From Bacteroidales bacterium UBA1800 (GTDB lineage: Bacteria > Bacteroidota > Bacteroidia > Bacteroidales > VadinHA17): DNA of 64,000 nucleotides. Positions 1 through 7,757 of this stretch are shown here, one piece after another. The stretch lies in the NCBI GenBank assembly GCA_002319915.1, contig DCFQ01000007.1, positions 131,112-195,111 of the forward strand, written 5' to 3'. Position 1 is the stretch's first letter, and every line of letters starts with the position of its first letter. The position numbers were made by a program, and so were the translations under genes. The notes under the pieces are model-generated. The model had not been told where the DNA came from. It did not search any database and worked only from the letters and a program-made list of their open reading frames with translations.

Positions 1-365
1 ATTACAGAGAAGAGGCAGGCGAGTTTTGAAGGCATCAGAAGTATCGGGTATTGACCCTCGAATCTAACTATAATTTCCTAACTCAAAAATAACTCCCCCT
101 ATTATGTTGAAAGGCGTATTTTTTACGAAGGGGATTTTGATCGTCATGCAAGTTTGGAATGTTTTACCGGTTTGGTATGTTATGCCGGTTTGGTATGTCT
201 TGAGTTAATAACAGACAATCCAAACTTGCAAGACTTGCAAAACCTGCAGGACCTGCAAGACCTGCGCGACTTGCCAGACTTTAAAAGTAAAAATTCCTTA
301 TCTTTAAAACCGGAACAAATCAACTATCCGGGATTGCAGTCATTCTGCATTTGAAAAAAATTAAA
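1..365. other. Upstream region without a convincing complete gene
   Basis: The first 54 bases are open in frame 1 and end in TGA after a short tail ending ...FEGIRSIGY. This could be the last codons of a plus-strand gene that begins before the window, but 18 codons cannot prove it. The rest holds an 18-bp direct repeat (CCGGTTTGGTATGT at 167 and again at 185, with a degenerate copy before it) and a 9-bp tandem array. A translated 66-residue frame across the array (LQDLQNLQDLQDLRDL) is only the repeat read as protein. Confidence 0.5.
221..282. repeat. 9-bp tandem repeat, about seven copies
   Basis: Degenerate units of consensus CARGACYTG run head to tail: caagacttg, caaaacctg, caggacctg, caagacctg, cgcgacttg, ccagacttt, preceded by an 8-bp copy. 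The array lies about 85 bp before the likely ATG of the downstream wHTH gene. It could be a low-complexity expansion or a multi-copy operator; nothing in the sequence decides between these. Confidence 0.7.
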
Positions 366-1028
366 ATGCCGTCGAATCTCAATGCACTGATCAGGTATAA
401 GACCATTAACTCGTGCCTTTACGGGGGAAGGCGGAAATGGTCGATCGGGGAGCTGATCGAAAGATGCTCCGAAGCACTGGCCGAGTACAGGGGCCGCTAT
501 GACCTTGTTTCTGAGAGGACGATAAGGGATGATATCCGGGTGATGCGAAGCGATATCCTTGGATATAATGCCCCGATCAGGCAGCAGAAGGGTCTCTATT
601 ATTATTCGGATCCCTCTTATTCCATTATGACAATCAGCCTGACCGATTCCGGCCTTGTTGAAAGGATCATCAGGCTTCTCCTTCAGGTCAGGAAAGAGCT
701 GAACCACCCCGAAATAGAAATGATACTTGATAAGCTTGCAGGCCTGCAGGGAGACACGGTTACTACGGTTAGGGAGATGCCCCGGTTTTCTCTGCTGCCG
801 GGGAAAAAGAAAGCCGGGCCTAAAGCCGGGTATTTTGCCAGACATTCCAACGTCAGCCCAAAGCCGCGCTTCGAGGAGGATGTATATATGCAAGAGGCTT
901 TCGACAGCACTCCTTTACCCTCTCCGGATCAGGCCCCTTCCCTGGACCGGTCTCTGAACTGGGGGGAGATCCTCACATCTGTTTTCAGAACGCATGGGAA
1001 ACAGGAGGAGCTTCCGGGGAAGATTTAA
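366..1028 (+). CDS. wHTH protein like the N-terminus of WYL regulators, WYL domain absent
   Basis: The first ~80 residues (NALIRYKTINSCL..., then RTIRDDIRVMRS and LGYNAPI) match the N-terminal winged-helix region of Bacteroidota WYL-family transcriptional regulators, followed by the usual YYYSDPSYSIMTISLTD segment. In the full family a ligand-sensing WYL domain of ~150-200 residues follows. Here the protein ends after ~220 residues with a basic, proline-rich tail (LLPGKKKAGPKAG) of no recognisable fold. A TTG at 351 in the same frame could also start translation; the ATG at 366 is preferred. DNA binding is inferred from the family; loss of the effector domain is directly visible. Tandem repeats sit just upstream and might be its target. 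An SDR gene follows 11 bp downstream, so the two may be cotranscribed. Confidence 0.7.
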   Translation: MPSNLNALIRYKTINSCLYGGRRKWSIGELIERCSEALAEYRGRYDLVSERTIRDDIRVMRSDILGYNAPIRQQKGLYYYSDPSYSIMTISLTDSGLVERIIRLLLQVRKELNHPEIEMILDKLAGLQGDTVTTVREMPRFSLLPGKKKAGPKAGYFARHSNVSPKPRFEEDVYMQEAFDSTPLPSPDQAPSLDRSLNWGEILTSVFRTHGKQEELPGKI

Positions 1029-1039
1029 AGACCACGGCT

Positions 1040-1852
1040 ATGAATCTGAAGGAAAAATACGGAACAACCGCACTGATCGCAGGAGCTTCCGAAGGGATCG
1101 GGGCTTCCTTTGCAGAGCTTCTTGCAAGCCAGGGTATCGGTCTTGTACTCGTTGCAAGGCGCAGGGAACCGCTCCAAAAGTTCGCAGGCAACCTTAAGGA
1201 CCGGTTCGGAGTGAATGCAGATTATATCGCGTGCGATCTTTCTGAAGAAGGGGCGCTGGACAGAATCATTGAAGGGCTTGCCGGGAAAGAGCCTGACATC
1301 CTGGTCTACAATGCCGCCCTCTCGAAGATAGGCCCGTTCCTGGCAAATGATCCGGCAGAACACCTTAAAATGGCGAGGGTGAACATGACCACCATGCTCG
1401 GTATGGTCCACCATTTCGGCGGGAGGATGGTGCAGAGAAGGAGGGGGGCCGTTATTCTGATGACATCGCTAGCCGGCTTCCAGGGAAGCGGGTACCTGTC
1501 GGTATATGCGGCTACAAAAGCCTTCGTCAGGATCCTCGCCGAAAGCCTCTGGTACGAATGGAAGGGCAGCAATGTGGATGTGATTGCCTGCTGTGCCGGG
1601 GCCACTTCAACCCCCGGCTATATCTCAAGCAAGCCCGGAAAAGCAGGAATATTCGCGCCGAGGGTCCTTGCCCCGGAGGAGGTGGCTGCTGAATGCCTTA
1701 AACATCTCGGGAAAAAGCCTTCATTTATTACCGGAAGGGCAAACCGGATGGCATCATTCTTTATGCAGAAGGTGCTTCCCCGCAAGATGGCGGTGACAAT
1801 CATGGGTGATACGACGGGTAAACTCTACCGGCAATCCCCCGGAGAGCGCTGA
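1040..1852 (+). CDS. Short-chain dehydrogenase/reductase (classical SDR)
   Basis: A 270-residue protein with the full classical SDR signature: cofactor motif GASEGIG at residues 15-21, NAA at 91-93, Ser143, and the catalytic YAATK (Tyr156, Lys160). The ARR after the second beta strand (residues ~39-41) suggests NADP(H) preference. Length and motifs resemble the bacterial relatives of 17-beta-hydroxysteroid and 3-ketoacyl reductases, so a lipid or steroid-like ketone is possible, but the substrate cannot be read from sequence. It follows the wHTH gene by 11 bp and converges with an ERG4/ERG24-type reductase gene 10 bp beyond its stop. That neighbour is the only contextual hint of isoprenoid or sterol-like substrates. 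Confidence 0.85.
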   Translation: MNLKEKYGTTALIAGASEGIGASFAELLASQGIGLVLVARRREPLQKFAGNLKDRFGVNADYIACDLSEEGALDRIIEGLAGKEPDILVYNAALSKIGPFLANDPAEHLKMARVNMTTMLGMVHHFGGRMVQRRRGAVILMTSLAGFQGSGYLSVYAATKAFVRILAESLWYEWKGSNVDVIACCAGATSTPGYISSKPGKAGIFAPRVLAPEEVAAECLKHLGKKPSFITGRANRMASFFMQKVLPRKMAVTIMGDTTGKLYRQSPGER

Positions 1853-1862
1853 CCCGGCAGCG

Positions 1863-2942
1863 TCAATAGATAAACGGAATGATCTTCCAGCGCACCCTCT
1901 TTTCATAGTCGTTCCATAGCTCCCCGTACTTCAGTGTGCACCGCCTGTTGTCATCCGCCTGCCTTGTGAAGAGGAGCAGGATGTAATAAACCGGGTAGAG
2001 CCAGGGAAGAAGCATTGAAGGGTAACCTGCAGCCAGGACGATCCCTGCAGCCATAAGGATCTCTCCAAGATAGTTTATATGGCGGCTCAGTCCCCAGAAC
2101 CCGCTTACCAGCAATGAATAGCTGTCATTACCGATCGTCTGCGGCCTGATCCTCAGGAAGCTCCTTTCGGGGGATTTCTTGAAGAAAAATTTCTGGAGGT
2201 TTGCACCGCGGGAGAGTATCCATCCGCAAATGAATATGAGGACGCTCGTTGTAATGAGCCAGCCGGGAGTGCCGGGATCGGGCATCGATACTGTGGCCCA
2301 AAGGGGAATAGCATAAAAATAGGGATAGAAGACCAGGCATCCCCACCCCAGCTTGAAGCCGACCCTCTCCGCAAAAAGGTCGTATGTATATAGGTGGACT
2401 TCCTCAAATGTCAGATAATCAATTACAAAGAACGACAACATTCCGGCGGAAATGAATATCCCCGGTGAGGAATCAGGGCTGAAGCTGTTGAGATGGAAGG
2501 ATAGAAAGCTCAGGACATTGAGCTCGAGCATGACAGCGCCCGTAAGATAGAGCCACATCTTAATATCGATCTTTCCCTTCGCCGCCTGCAGGTTAGCTGC
2601 CCGTCCGAACCAGAGATCCGCAGCGAATGATCTTCTCACCCTGCCGAAAGGAAGGACGATTGCCAGGCTGAAAATGAGCCCTGAGAAGCATGCTCCCGCC
2701 AGCCCGAACCACCGGAACCGGTAGAGCCAGTCAAACGGGACCAGGCCGAAGTAACCCAGCAGGTACCAGGCCGCCACCATCACTATGAATACGCTCAGGC
2801 CGTTGAGCCGGTATCTCATCTTCTCATTGGTTCCCGGCTTTGTGATGTACCCTGTGACCCACCTCCCGGGCAACAGCAGGTTTAGAAGGAATATGAGTCC
2901 GGAGATCAGGATGGGGGCGAGGATTCCAAGTAGTTTTTCCAT
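1863..2942 (-). CDS. ERG4/ERG24-family sterol C14/C24 reductase homologue (membrane)
   Basis: A 359-residue polytopic membrane protein. The C-terminal third carries the family hallmarks: SGFWGLSRHINYLGE, matching the second PROSITE-type signature with R-H-x-N-Y, then RQADDNRRCTLKYGELW and a terminal KVRWKIIPFIY. These residues bind NADPH and the sterol in the family (delta-14, C-24(28) and 7-dehydrocholesterol reductases). About eight to nine hydrophobic segments are visible. The family is sporadic in bacteria (known in Coxiella and some methanotrophs) and no other sterol-biosynthesis gene lies in the window. The real substrate may therefore be a dietary or environmental sterol, a polyprenoid or another unsaturated lipid. 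Fold assignment is firm; activity is inferred. Confidence 0.85.
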   Translation of the reverse strand: MEKLLGILAPILISGLIFLLNLLLPGRWVTGYITKPGTNEKMRYRLNGLSVFIVMVAAWYLLGYFGLVPFDWLYRFRWFGLAGACFSGLIFSLAIVLPFGRVRRSFAADLWFGRAANLQAAKGKIDIKMWLYLTGAVMLELNVLSFLSFHLNSFSPDSSPGIFISAGMLSFFVIDYLTFEEVHLYTYDLFAERVGFKLGWGCLVFYPYFYAIPLWATVSMPDPGTPGWLITTSVLIFICGWILSRGANLQKFFFKKSPERSFLRIRPQTIGNDSYSLLVSGFWGLSRHINYLGEILMAAGIVLAAGYPSMLLPWLYPVYYILLLFTRQADDNRRCTLKYGELWNDYEKRVRWKIIPFIY

Positions 2943-2949
2943 AGGATTG

Positions 2950-2984
2950 CTGGTTGCTGGTTACTGGATACTGGCAGCTGGTTG
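2950..2984. repeat. 7-bp tandem repeat CTGGNNN x5
   Basis: Five contiguous heptamers (ctggttg, ctggtta, ctggata, ctggcag, ctggttg) directly upstream of the sterol-reductase start codon on the minus strand. The stretch lies between two minus-strand genes and codes for nothing obvious. Confidence 0.75.
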
Positions 2985-3011
2985 ACCTCCCCGCAACCTG
3001 GCTCCTTCGCT

Positions 3012-3034
3012 GAAATTACCCACAGGGTAATTTC
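3012..3034. terminator. Perfect 10-bp inverted repeat between minus-strand genes
   Basis: GAAATTACCC and GGGTAATTTC are separated by ACA. The hairpin lies ~90 bp after the stop of the HD-domain gene and before the sterol-reductase gene, a reasonable place for a transcription terminator. There is no clean T-tract after it on either strand, so an operator-type palindrome is equally possible. Confidence 0.35.
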
Positions 3035-3120
3035 TTAACGCTCGGCCCGGTTAAATCTTACTTCTATTCTACACAAATTCACGCAAACCCCTACTAACTA
3101 CATGCAAGGCTGCCAGCCCT

Positions 3121-3666
3121 TTAAACCAGATATTTATTGTAATCGTCTATAACATCCTCAAGGCGTTTTGCCAGGTACTGGTTCCCGTCAGCCAGGGCAT
3201 CGAGAATAAGCCTCGATTCATCCTGGTACTTCCTGATCTTTTCTTTTGACCAGTATGACGGCGGAGCCTGGAGATTCGCGATCCTGTCGGCCAGCTTCAC
3301 CGCCCACAGCTCCTTCCTCAGCACCTTGATCCTCGCCAGGCTGTCAGGGATTTGCCTCTCCTTCGGGAGACTCTCGTTCTTGGACATTGCAATGACTCCT
3401 TCAAGGATCTCAGCTCCGAACTGCTCCTTTATTTCATCCGGCGTAGTATCAGTATCTTCAATCGTATCATGGAGCAGGGCTACCTGGAGGGCATAATCGA
3501 GGCCGAAGCCGGGGGTTGCAGCAGATGCTGCGAAAACCTCCATGGCTACATTGCTGAGATGAACAACATATGGCAATTCGGTCCCCTTTACCTTCTGATT
3601 TTTCTCAAGATGCTTGTAAGTCGCGAACCTGATGGCTTCCTGGTAATGAGATTGAAGAGAATACAT
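3121..3666 (-). CDS. Small HD-domain hydrolase, MESH1/SAH-like (p)ppGpp hydrolase family
   Basis: A 181-residue single-domain HD phosphohydrolase. Metal-binding residues are visible in order: His36 (YVVHLSNV), His66-Asp67 followed by Glu70-Asp71 (LLHDTIEDTD), and Asp127 (VKLADRIANL). The HDxxED pattern and the LADRxxNL motif are those of the hydrolase half of RelA/SpoT and of stand-alone small alarmone hydrolases (MESH1). There is no synthetase, TGS or ACT domain, so only hydrolysis of (p)ppGpp or a related nucleotide (MESH1 can also act on NADPH) is expected. It is transcribed alone on the minus strand, with 154 bp upstream before the next gene. Confidence 0.82.
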   Translation of the reverse strand: MYSLQSHYQEAIRFATYKHLEKNQKVKGTELPYVVHLSNVAMEVFAASAATPGFGLDYALQVALLHDTIEDTDTTPDEIKEQFGAEILEGVIAMSKNESLPKERQIPDSLARIKVLRKELWAVKLADRIANLQAPPSYWSKEKIRKYQDESRLILDALADGNQYLAKRLEDVIDDYNKYLV

Positions 3667-3820
3667 TCCTAATTGTGTTTAACCCGGTATTCCGGAAAAA
3701 TATTGAGGCCGCTGGAAAGGCCGTTATGGATTCAGGTTCTGTCCTCACGGTACAGCCATGGACCCCGGCTTTTTCAACAGCCTCTAAAATAATTCAATTT
3801 CCCGAGATTTGCCAGATAAA

Positions 3821-4768
3821 TCAGGCAGCCGGCCTCTTTTCGATGTTGCTGAGAGTCCTGCACATTTCCCTGATCCCATCCTTATACGGAGTCGGCTTGA
3901 TCCCGAATCTTTTCACAAACTTCGATGAATCAAAGAAATAGTCCCGATCATACTGGTACATCATTTCCGACATCTCCTTCATCAGCGGGTTAAATATTCC
4001 CATCATCCTGACAATGAACATCGGTATGATCCTGATATGGGCCTTTTCTTTAAGCTCTGCAGCCACAAGGTCTGTGAATTCAGCGACGGTAATTCTTGAG
4101 CTGTCGGTGGGCAGATGCCAGACATGGCCGAAAGCATCAGGTGTATTGCCGAGAAGCGCAGTTGCCCTTGCCGCATCAGGAGCATAGGTGAACGAGTGGC
4201 AAACGTCGGACCTGATGAACCAAGAGGCGCTCTTCCCGGCGACCAGGTTCCTGACAATCACCTGGTAGGGGATGCTTGTGTTGCTGTCGGCCCCATAGAA
4301 ATCAGCGCACCGGGCTATCAGGGCGTTCAGTTTACCCTCCCTTACTGAGGAAAGAAGCATTTCGTTGATATCCCTCCGGATCTCCCCCTTCCTGCTCGGC
4401 GGATTGATCCTCGATTCCTCGGTCATATGGGGGATCTCACTTTCATCATAGGAATAAACATTGTCGAAGAAAACCAGCCTGGCATTGTACTTGATACAGG
4501 CATCAATAGTATTCTTCATCAGGGTGGGCCATTGGCTTTCCCATACTTTTATGTTATAGTCAAAACCAACTACCAGGTAAACGACATCCGAACCCTTTAC
4601 CGCCCGGTCAATGGCTGCCGGCAGGGTAAGGTCAAGCGACATAAGCTCATCGGTGTTGTTCACCCTCCGGGGACTACGGCTGACAAGCCTGATCTTGTCG
4701 GTGTATTTCCTGAGTTCACCCGCAAGTAATGTCCCGATCGTTCCAGTCGATCCCAATATAGTTTGCAT
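3821..4768 (-). CDS. NAD(P)-dependent epimerase/reductase (atypical SDR)
   Basis: A 315-residue Rossmann protein beginning directly with the dinucleotide motif GSTGTIGTLLAGEL (residues ~6-19), followed by VSRSPRR at the position that reads the NADP 2'-phosphate. It has the extended/atypical SDR layout, with VVYLVVG, an AFF-like FFDNVYSYDES segment and a C-terminal substrate domain, but lacks a clear YxxxK dyad. Such NmrA/epimerase-like proteins reduce small carbonyls or act as redox sensors. It is followed upstream by a zinc-free MDR reductase on the same strand after an 81-bp gap, and both could detoxify reactive carbonyls. The substrate is not determinable. Confidence 0.75.
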   Translation of the reverse strand: MQTILGSTGTIGTLLAGELRKYTDKIRLVSRSPRRVNNTDELMSLDLTLPAAIDRAVKGSDVVYLVVGFDYNIKVWESQWPTLMKNTIDACIKYNARLVFFDNVYSYDESEIPHMTEESRINPPSRKGEIRRDINEMLLSSVREGKLNALIARCADFYGADSNTSIPYQVIVRNLVAGKSASWFIRSDVCHSFTYAPDAARATALLGNTPDAFGHVWHLPTDSSRITVAEFTDLVAAELKEKAHIRIIPMFIVRMMGIFNPLMKEMSEMMYQYDRDYFFDSSKFVKRFGIKPTPYKDGIREMCRTLSNIEKRPAA

Positions 4769-4849
4769 ATCAGTAAATATTAAGGTTAGACATCTAACGC
4801 TAACAAAATTCAGGTGATAATGTTTCCCTTAATATTGACGCTGAAGCTG

Positions 4850-5800
4850 CTAGTCAGGTACTCTTACGATGACCTTACCCCTTGGCTTCCCGAACTCTGC
4901 GACCCTGAAAGCTTCGGATGATTTTTCGAGAGGGAAGATATTCTCGATGACCGGGTGGATCTTTTTCCCGAGCACAAGGTTTTCAATCTCGGAATAATCT
5001 TCCGGAAGGTTCCTGAGGTTAGAGTCTGTGAGTGTTATCCCGTTTATCCTGTGTGAAGGGTATTTGCCCAGGATACCTGAGCGACCGGGCAAGGTGGTAG
5101 CATATGTACCGTCGGGCCTGATCAGCCTGAGGACAGACTCACTATCCATTATGCCGTAGGCATCGATGATCGCATCGAACATGGAATTGAGCCTTGAAAG
5201 CTCTTCAGGCCGGTATCCGAATGCAGCAACCGCACCAAGAAGGCGTGCGAGGCCCGAATTTTCGGGAGAGCAGATGGCAGTGACAATGCCTCCCCGGGAC
5301 TTTGCGACCTGGATGGCAAAATGCCCCACCCCGCCTGTGGCACCGTTGACAAGCACCTCTTTGCCTGGAGTGACCATGCAGTTCCTGGCTCCCGCAAGGG
5401 CCGTGAGCGCTGCTACCGGAAGTGAGGCCGCATCCTCAAATGAGATGCCCTCCGGGATCTTTCTCGCCATCGATTCATCGGCTACAGCTAGTTCGGCCAG
5501 GGTTCCCTGCAATCTGGTCATACCCCTGACCATGCCGTAAACCCAGTCACCCGGGATGAATCCTTTCACATTGTTACCGGTTTCACTTACAATGCCTGAA
5601 TAATCTGTGCCAAAGATCCTGGGGAAATCTGAGATCTCATATGGCCTGTTAGCACCCCTCATTTTTTTGTAGTCGACCGGGTTCAGCGAAACCGCCTTTA
5701 TTTCGATCAACAACTGGTCAGGCCCCGGCCTGGGATCGGGGAAATTCCCATATTTTGATTTTTCCGGTCCGCCGTAATCTGTTGAATAATATGCTTTCAT
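4850..5800 (-). CDS. Zinc-independent MDR-family NADP-dependent oxidoreductase (quinone reductase-like)
   Basis: A 316-residue medium-chain dehydrogenase/reductase: N-terminal GroES-like domain (GPDQLLIEIKAVSLNPVDYK, FGTDYSGIV, GDWVYG) and nucleotide-binding domain with NGATGGVGHFAIQVAK. The catalytic and structural zinc cysteines of alcohol dehydrogenases are absent, placing it with quinone oxidoreductase and enone-reductase-like MDRs that use NADPH on alpha,beta-unsaturated carbonyls or quinones. It is a single gene on the minus strand, 81 bp before the atypical-SDR gene, so weak cotranscription is possible. Confidence 0.85.
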   Translation of the reverse strand: MKAYYSTDYGGPEKSKYGNFPDPRPGPDQLLIEIKAVSLNPVDYKKMRGANRPYEISDFPRIFGTDYSGIVSETGNNVKGFIPGDWVYGMVRGMTRLQGTLAELAVADESMARKIPEGISFEDAASLPVAALTALAGARNCMVTPGKEVLVNGATGGVGHFAIQVAKSRGGIVTAICSPENSGLARLLGAVAAFGYRPEELSRLNSMFDAIIDAYGIMDSESVLRLIRPDGTYATTLPGRSGILGKYPSHRINGITLTDSNLRNLPEDYSEIENLVLGKKIHPVIENIFPLEKSSEAFRVAEFGKPRGKVIVRVPD

Positions 5801-5885
5801 ACCATTTAATTCCTTTGCCGATCTTTGATAACAAATCAGCAGGGGAATGGTTTTATTTCAGATACCGGATCCGGTGGGCTGATTT

Positions 5886-7463
5886 TCAGGCTTCCTCGAC
5901 CACCTTCCAGCCGGCTTTACCTGCAAGCTCATATACCGGTCCTTTGAGATCCCCGTAGAAAGTCACCCTGTGCCATCCCCACCGGTCCCACATCGTGAAA
6001 AGCTTTTCAATGTCACCAACAGGTTCAGCACAGAGCTTTGTCCGGCAGGCACGGTCATCGGGATCGTTGCCCACTGTAACTGCCTGGTGGAAAAGGATCT
6101 CTTTCCTTTCCTCGTTAAGCTGCAGTGAGGTCGTCATATACCCCTCCGGAAGGATAGAGCGCACCGAAGCTCCCTGCCGGTCCTCGGAATGTGTCATTAT
6201 GTCGAATGCGCCCGAAGGCCCTTTGGGGCCGAATGACTTGTTGGAGGCCACACAGTGCGCATAGATGATCTGCCGTTTTGAAGTGTCGATCACTGGATCG
6301 GATATATACCCCGGCCTGCCGTTGGTGAGTATCGAAAATGCAAGCATCGTTGCAGCCGAGTTTACGTCACACTCGCATCCACCCACAAGGCCCTCATTGT
6401 TGAGTTCGTGAAAGCCGAGGCACGGATAGGCATGGATATGTCCTCCATAAAACCCCCCGAGGCAGTTTATGGTAATCGCGCTTGCCCCGTGTTTCCTGAG
6501 GACGCTCTTCATCCCGAGGTACATTGCTGCGGATGTTTCGAGCGTTGCAAACGAGACCCCGGTCGCCTGCCTGGCCTCTTTCTGCCATTTTTCGGCGATA
6601 CTCCTTGCCTCATCCTTGCCGGCGCTGCTCCAGGCATCACTGACTTCCGAAAACGGAATGAATTCAACCGGCATCATCATGAGCGGAGAGGCGATCTTCG
6701 CATTCTGATCCTGGACCGCGAGGATCTTCGATTGCTTCATCCTGGCAATGCAATCATCCGCGGAAAGAAGATCCGGCTTATCGCCCGCTGTTGCCGGCTT
6801 CCCGGGAACGGGCGTACGTTTCCTGCGAACCTCCGCGACTGCCTTGCCGAATCCGGCTCCACCTGCGCTCATGCTGAAGTATCCGACTGAAGCCAGAAGA
6901 TCATTAATATCTGACGAGGCCACAAACCCGACATTTGGCTTGTTCTGCCTGAGGAATGCGGCGTTATAGACAAGGAACCCACCGCTTCCCCCGAACTGGA
7001 AATCCACATAGAGGACCGGCTTTCCGGTTTCGGAGATCCGGTTTACCACCTGGTTCCAGCAGTTCATCTGGAAAACGATAAAACCGTCGGCCGGATCCTT
7101 CAGGTCCTCCCTGGCAATCTTTCCGGCTTCCTCAGGACCTGAAGCCATCATGGCAATGAACTGATAACCGGGGAATTGTTTCTGCAGCAAACCGGTGAAC
7201 CTTTCCATGTGGGGCCTGAAGTCGAACCCGGTGTTCGGCCAGTCGGGCTGGTTTTGGACAGGAGCATGCAAAGAATAGATAATTTTGATTTTCAGCTTCT
7301 TGCCGACAACCGGGACCGGTGCCGCACCGGGAAGGAAAGAGAGAGGGGCGAGAGCGGCGCAGGCTGCACAGAAGCCGCATGACGACAGGAAACTACGGCG
7401 CGACAGGTTTCCAGCCTGCGGTTTTGATGAATTCACGGGTTTAAGGGTGGTGTCGTTTTTCAT
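5886..7463 (-). CDS. Tat-exported protein with L-fucose/L-arabinose isomerase-like C-terminal domain
   Basis: The ATG at 7463 is preferred over in-frame starts further upstream because it places a twin-arginine signal (NLSRRSFLSSCGFCAAC, RR at residues 22-23) near the N-terminus; the mature part starts near LPGAAPVPVVGKK. The rest resembles the fucose/arabinose isomerase superfamily: an alpha/beta region with GFIVFQMNCWNQV and YVDFQFGGSGGFLVY, then a C-terminal part with GGCECDVNSAATMLAFSILTNGRP. That segment aligns by eye with ACELDICNAITMYALHLASGRP of the cytosolic family member at 39744-41150. True sugar isomerases are cytosolic. A folded, possibly metal-loaded periplasmic relative is unusual, so the activity could be something other than isomerisation. 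It is followed by nothing on its strand within 85 bp. Confidence 0.7.
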   Translation of the reverse strand: MKNDTTLKPVNSSKPQAGNLSRRSFLSSCGFCAACAALAPLSFLPGAAPVPVVGKKLKIKIIYSLHAPVQNQPDWPNTGFDFRPHMERFTGLLQKQFPGYQFIAMMASGPEEAGKIAREDLKDPADGFIVFQMNCWNQVVNRISETGKPVLYVDFQFGGSGGFLVYNAAFLRQNKPNVGFVASSDINDLLASVGYFSMSAGGAGFGKAVAEVRRKRTPVPGKPATAGDKPDLLSADDCIARMKQSKILAVQDQNAKIASPLMMMPVEFIPFSEVSDAWSSAGKDEARSIAEKWQKEARQATGVSFATLETSAAMYLGMKSVLRKHGASAITINCLGGFYGGHIHAYPCLGFHELNNEGLVGGCECDVNSAATMLAFSILTNGRPGYISDPVIDTSKRQIIYAHCVASNKSFGPKGPSGAFDIMTHSEDRQGASVRSILPEGYMTTSLQLNEERKEILFHQAVTVGNDPDDRACRTKLCAEPVGDIEKLFTMWDRWGWHRVTFYGDLKGPVYELAGKAGWKVVEEA

Positions 7464-7732
7464 TTTTCCGGAAGATTTAATCAGGTCAGGCATAAATTGC
7501 TTTGTAACGTTGCTTGTCAGAAAACTCATTACCAATTTACAAAACTTTGAAATACCGTATCAGGGTTTTATTTAAGATTTAGTCCGTGAACAATATCAGC
7601 GAGTGTATGTATTAAGTTAAGAGTAGTTCACTGGTCGCATGAATAATGAGTTCAGAGGTGAGAGTTCAAATAAACCCTCCCTTTTCCGGATAATTACAGA
7701 TATAGTTTAAAGTCCATGACCTAAAGAAATTG

Positions 7733-7740
7733 TAGCTTTG
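7733..7740 (+). promoter_or_regulatory. Bacteroidota-type -7 element before the CheB-CheR gene
   Basis: TAGCTTTG fits TAnnTTTG exactly and ends 17 bp before the ATG at 7758. A TTTA lies 23 bp upstream in place of the TTTG -33 box, slightly further than the usual 19-21 bp. Confidence 0.4.
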
Positions 7741-7757
7741 AAGAAAGTAACGTAATC

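Noticed and set aside
154..354. 66-codon plus-strand ORF with LQDLQNLQDLQDLRDL
   Set aside because: It is the 9-bp tandem repeat read as protein and has no other coding feature.
7464..7535. Longer N-terminus of the Tat-exported isomerase-like protein
   Set aside because: The added residues would move the twin-arginine motif far from the N-terminus.
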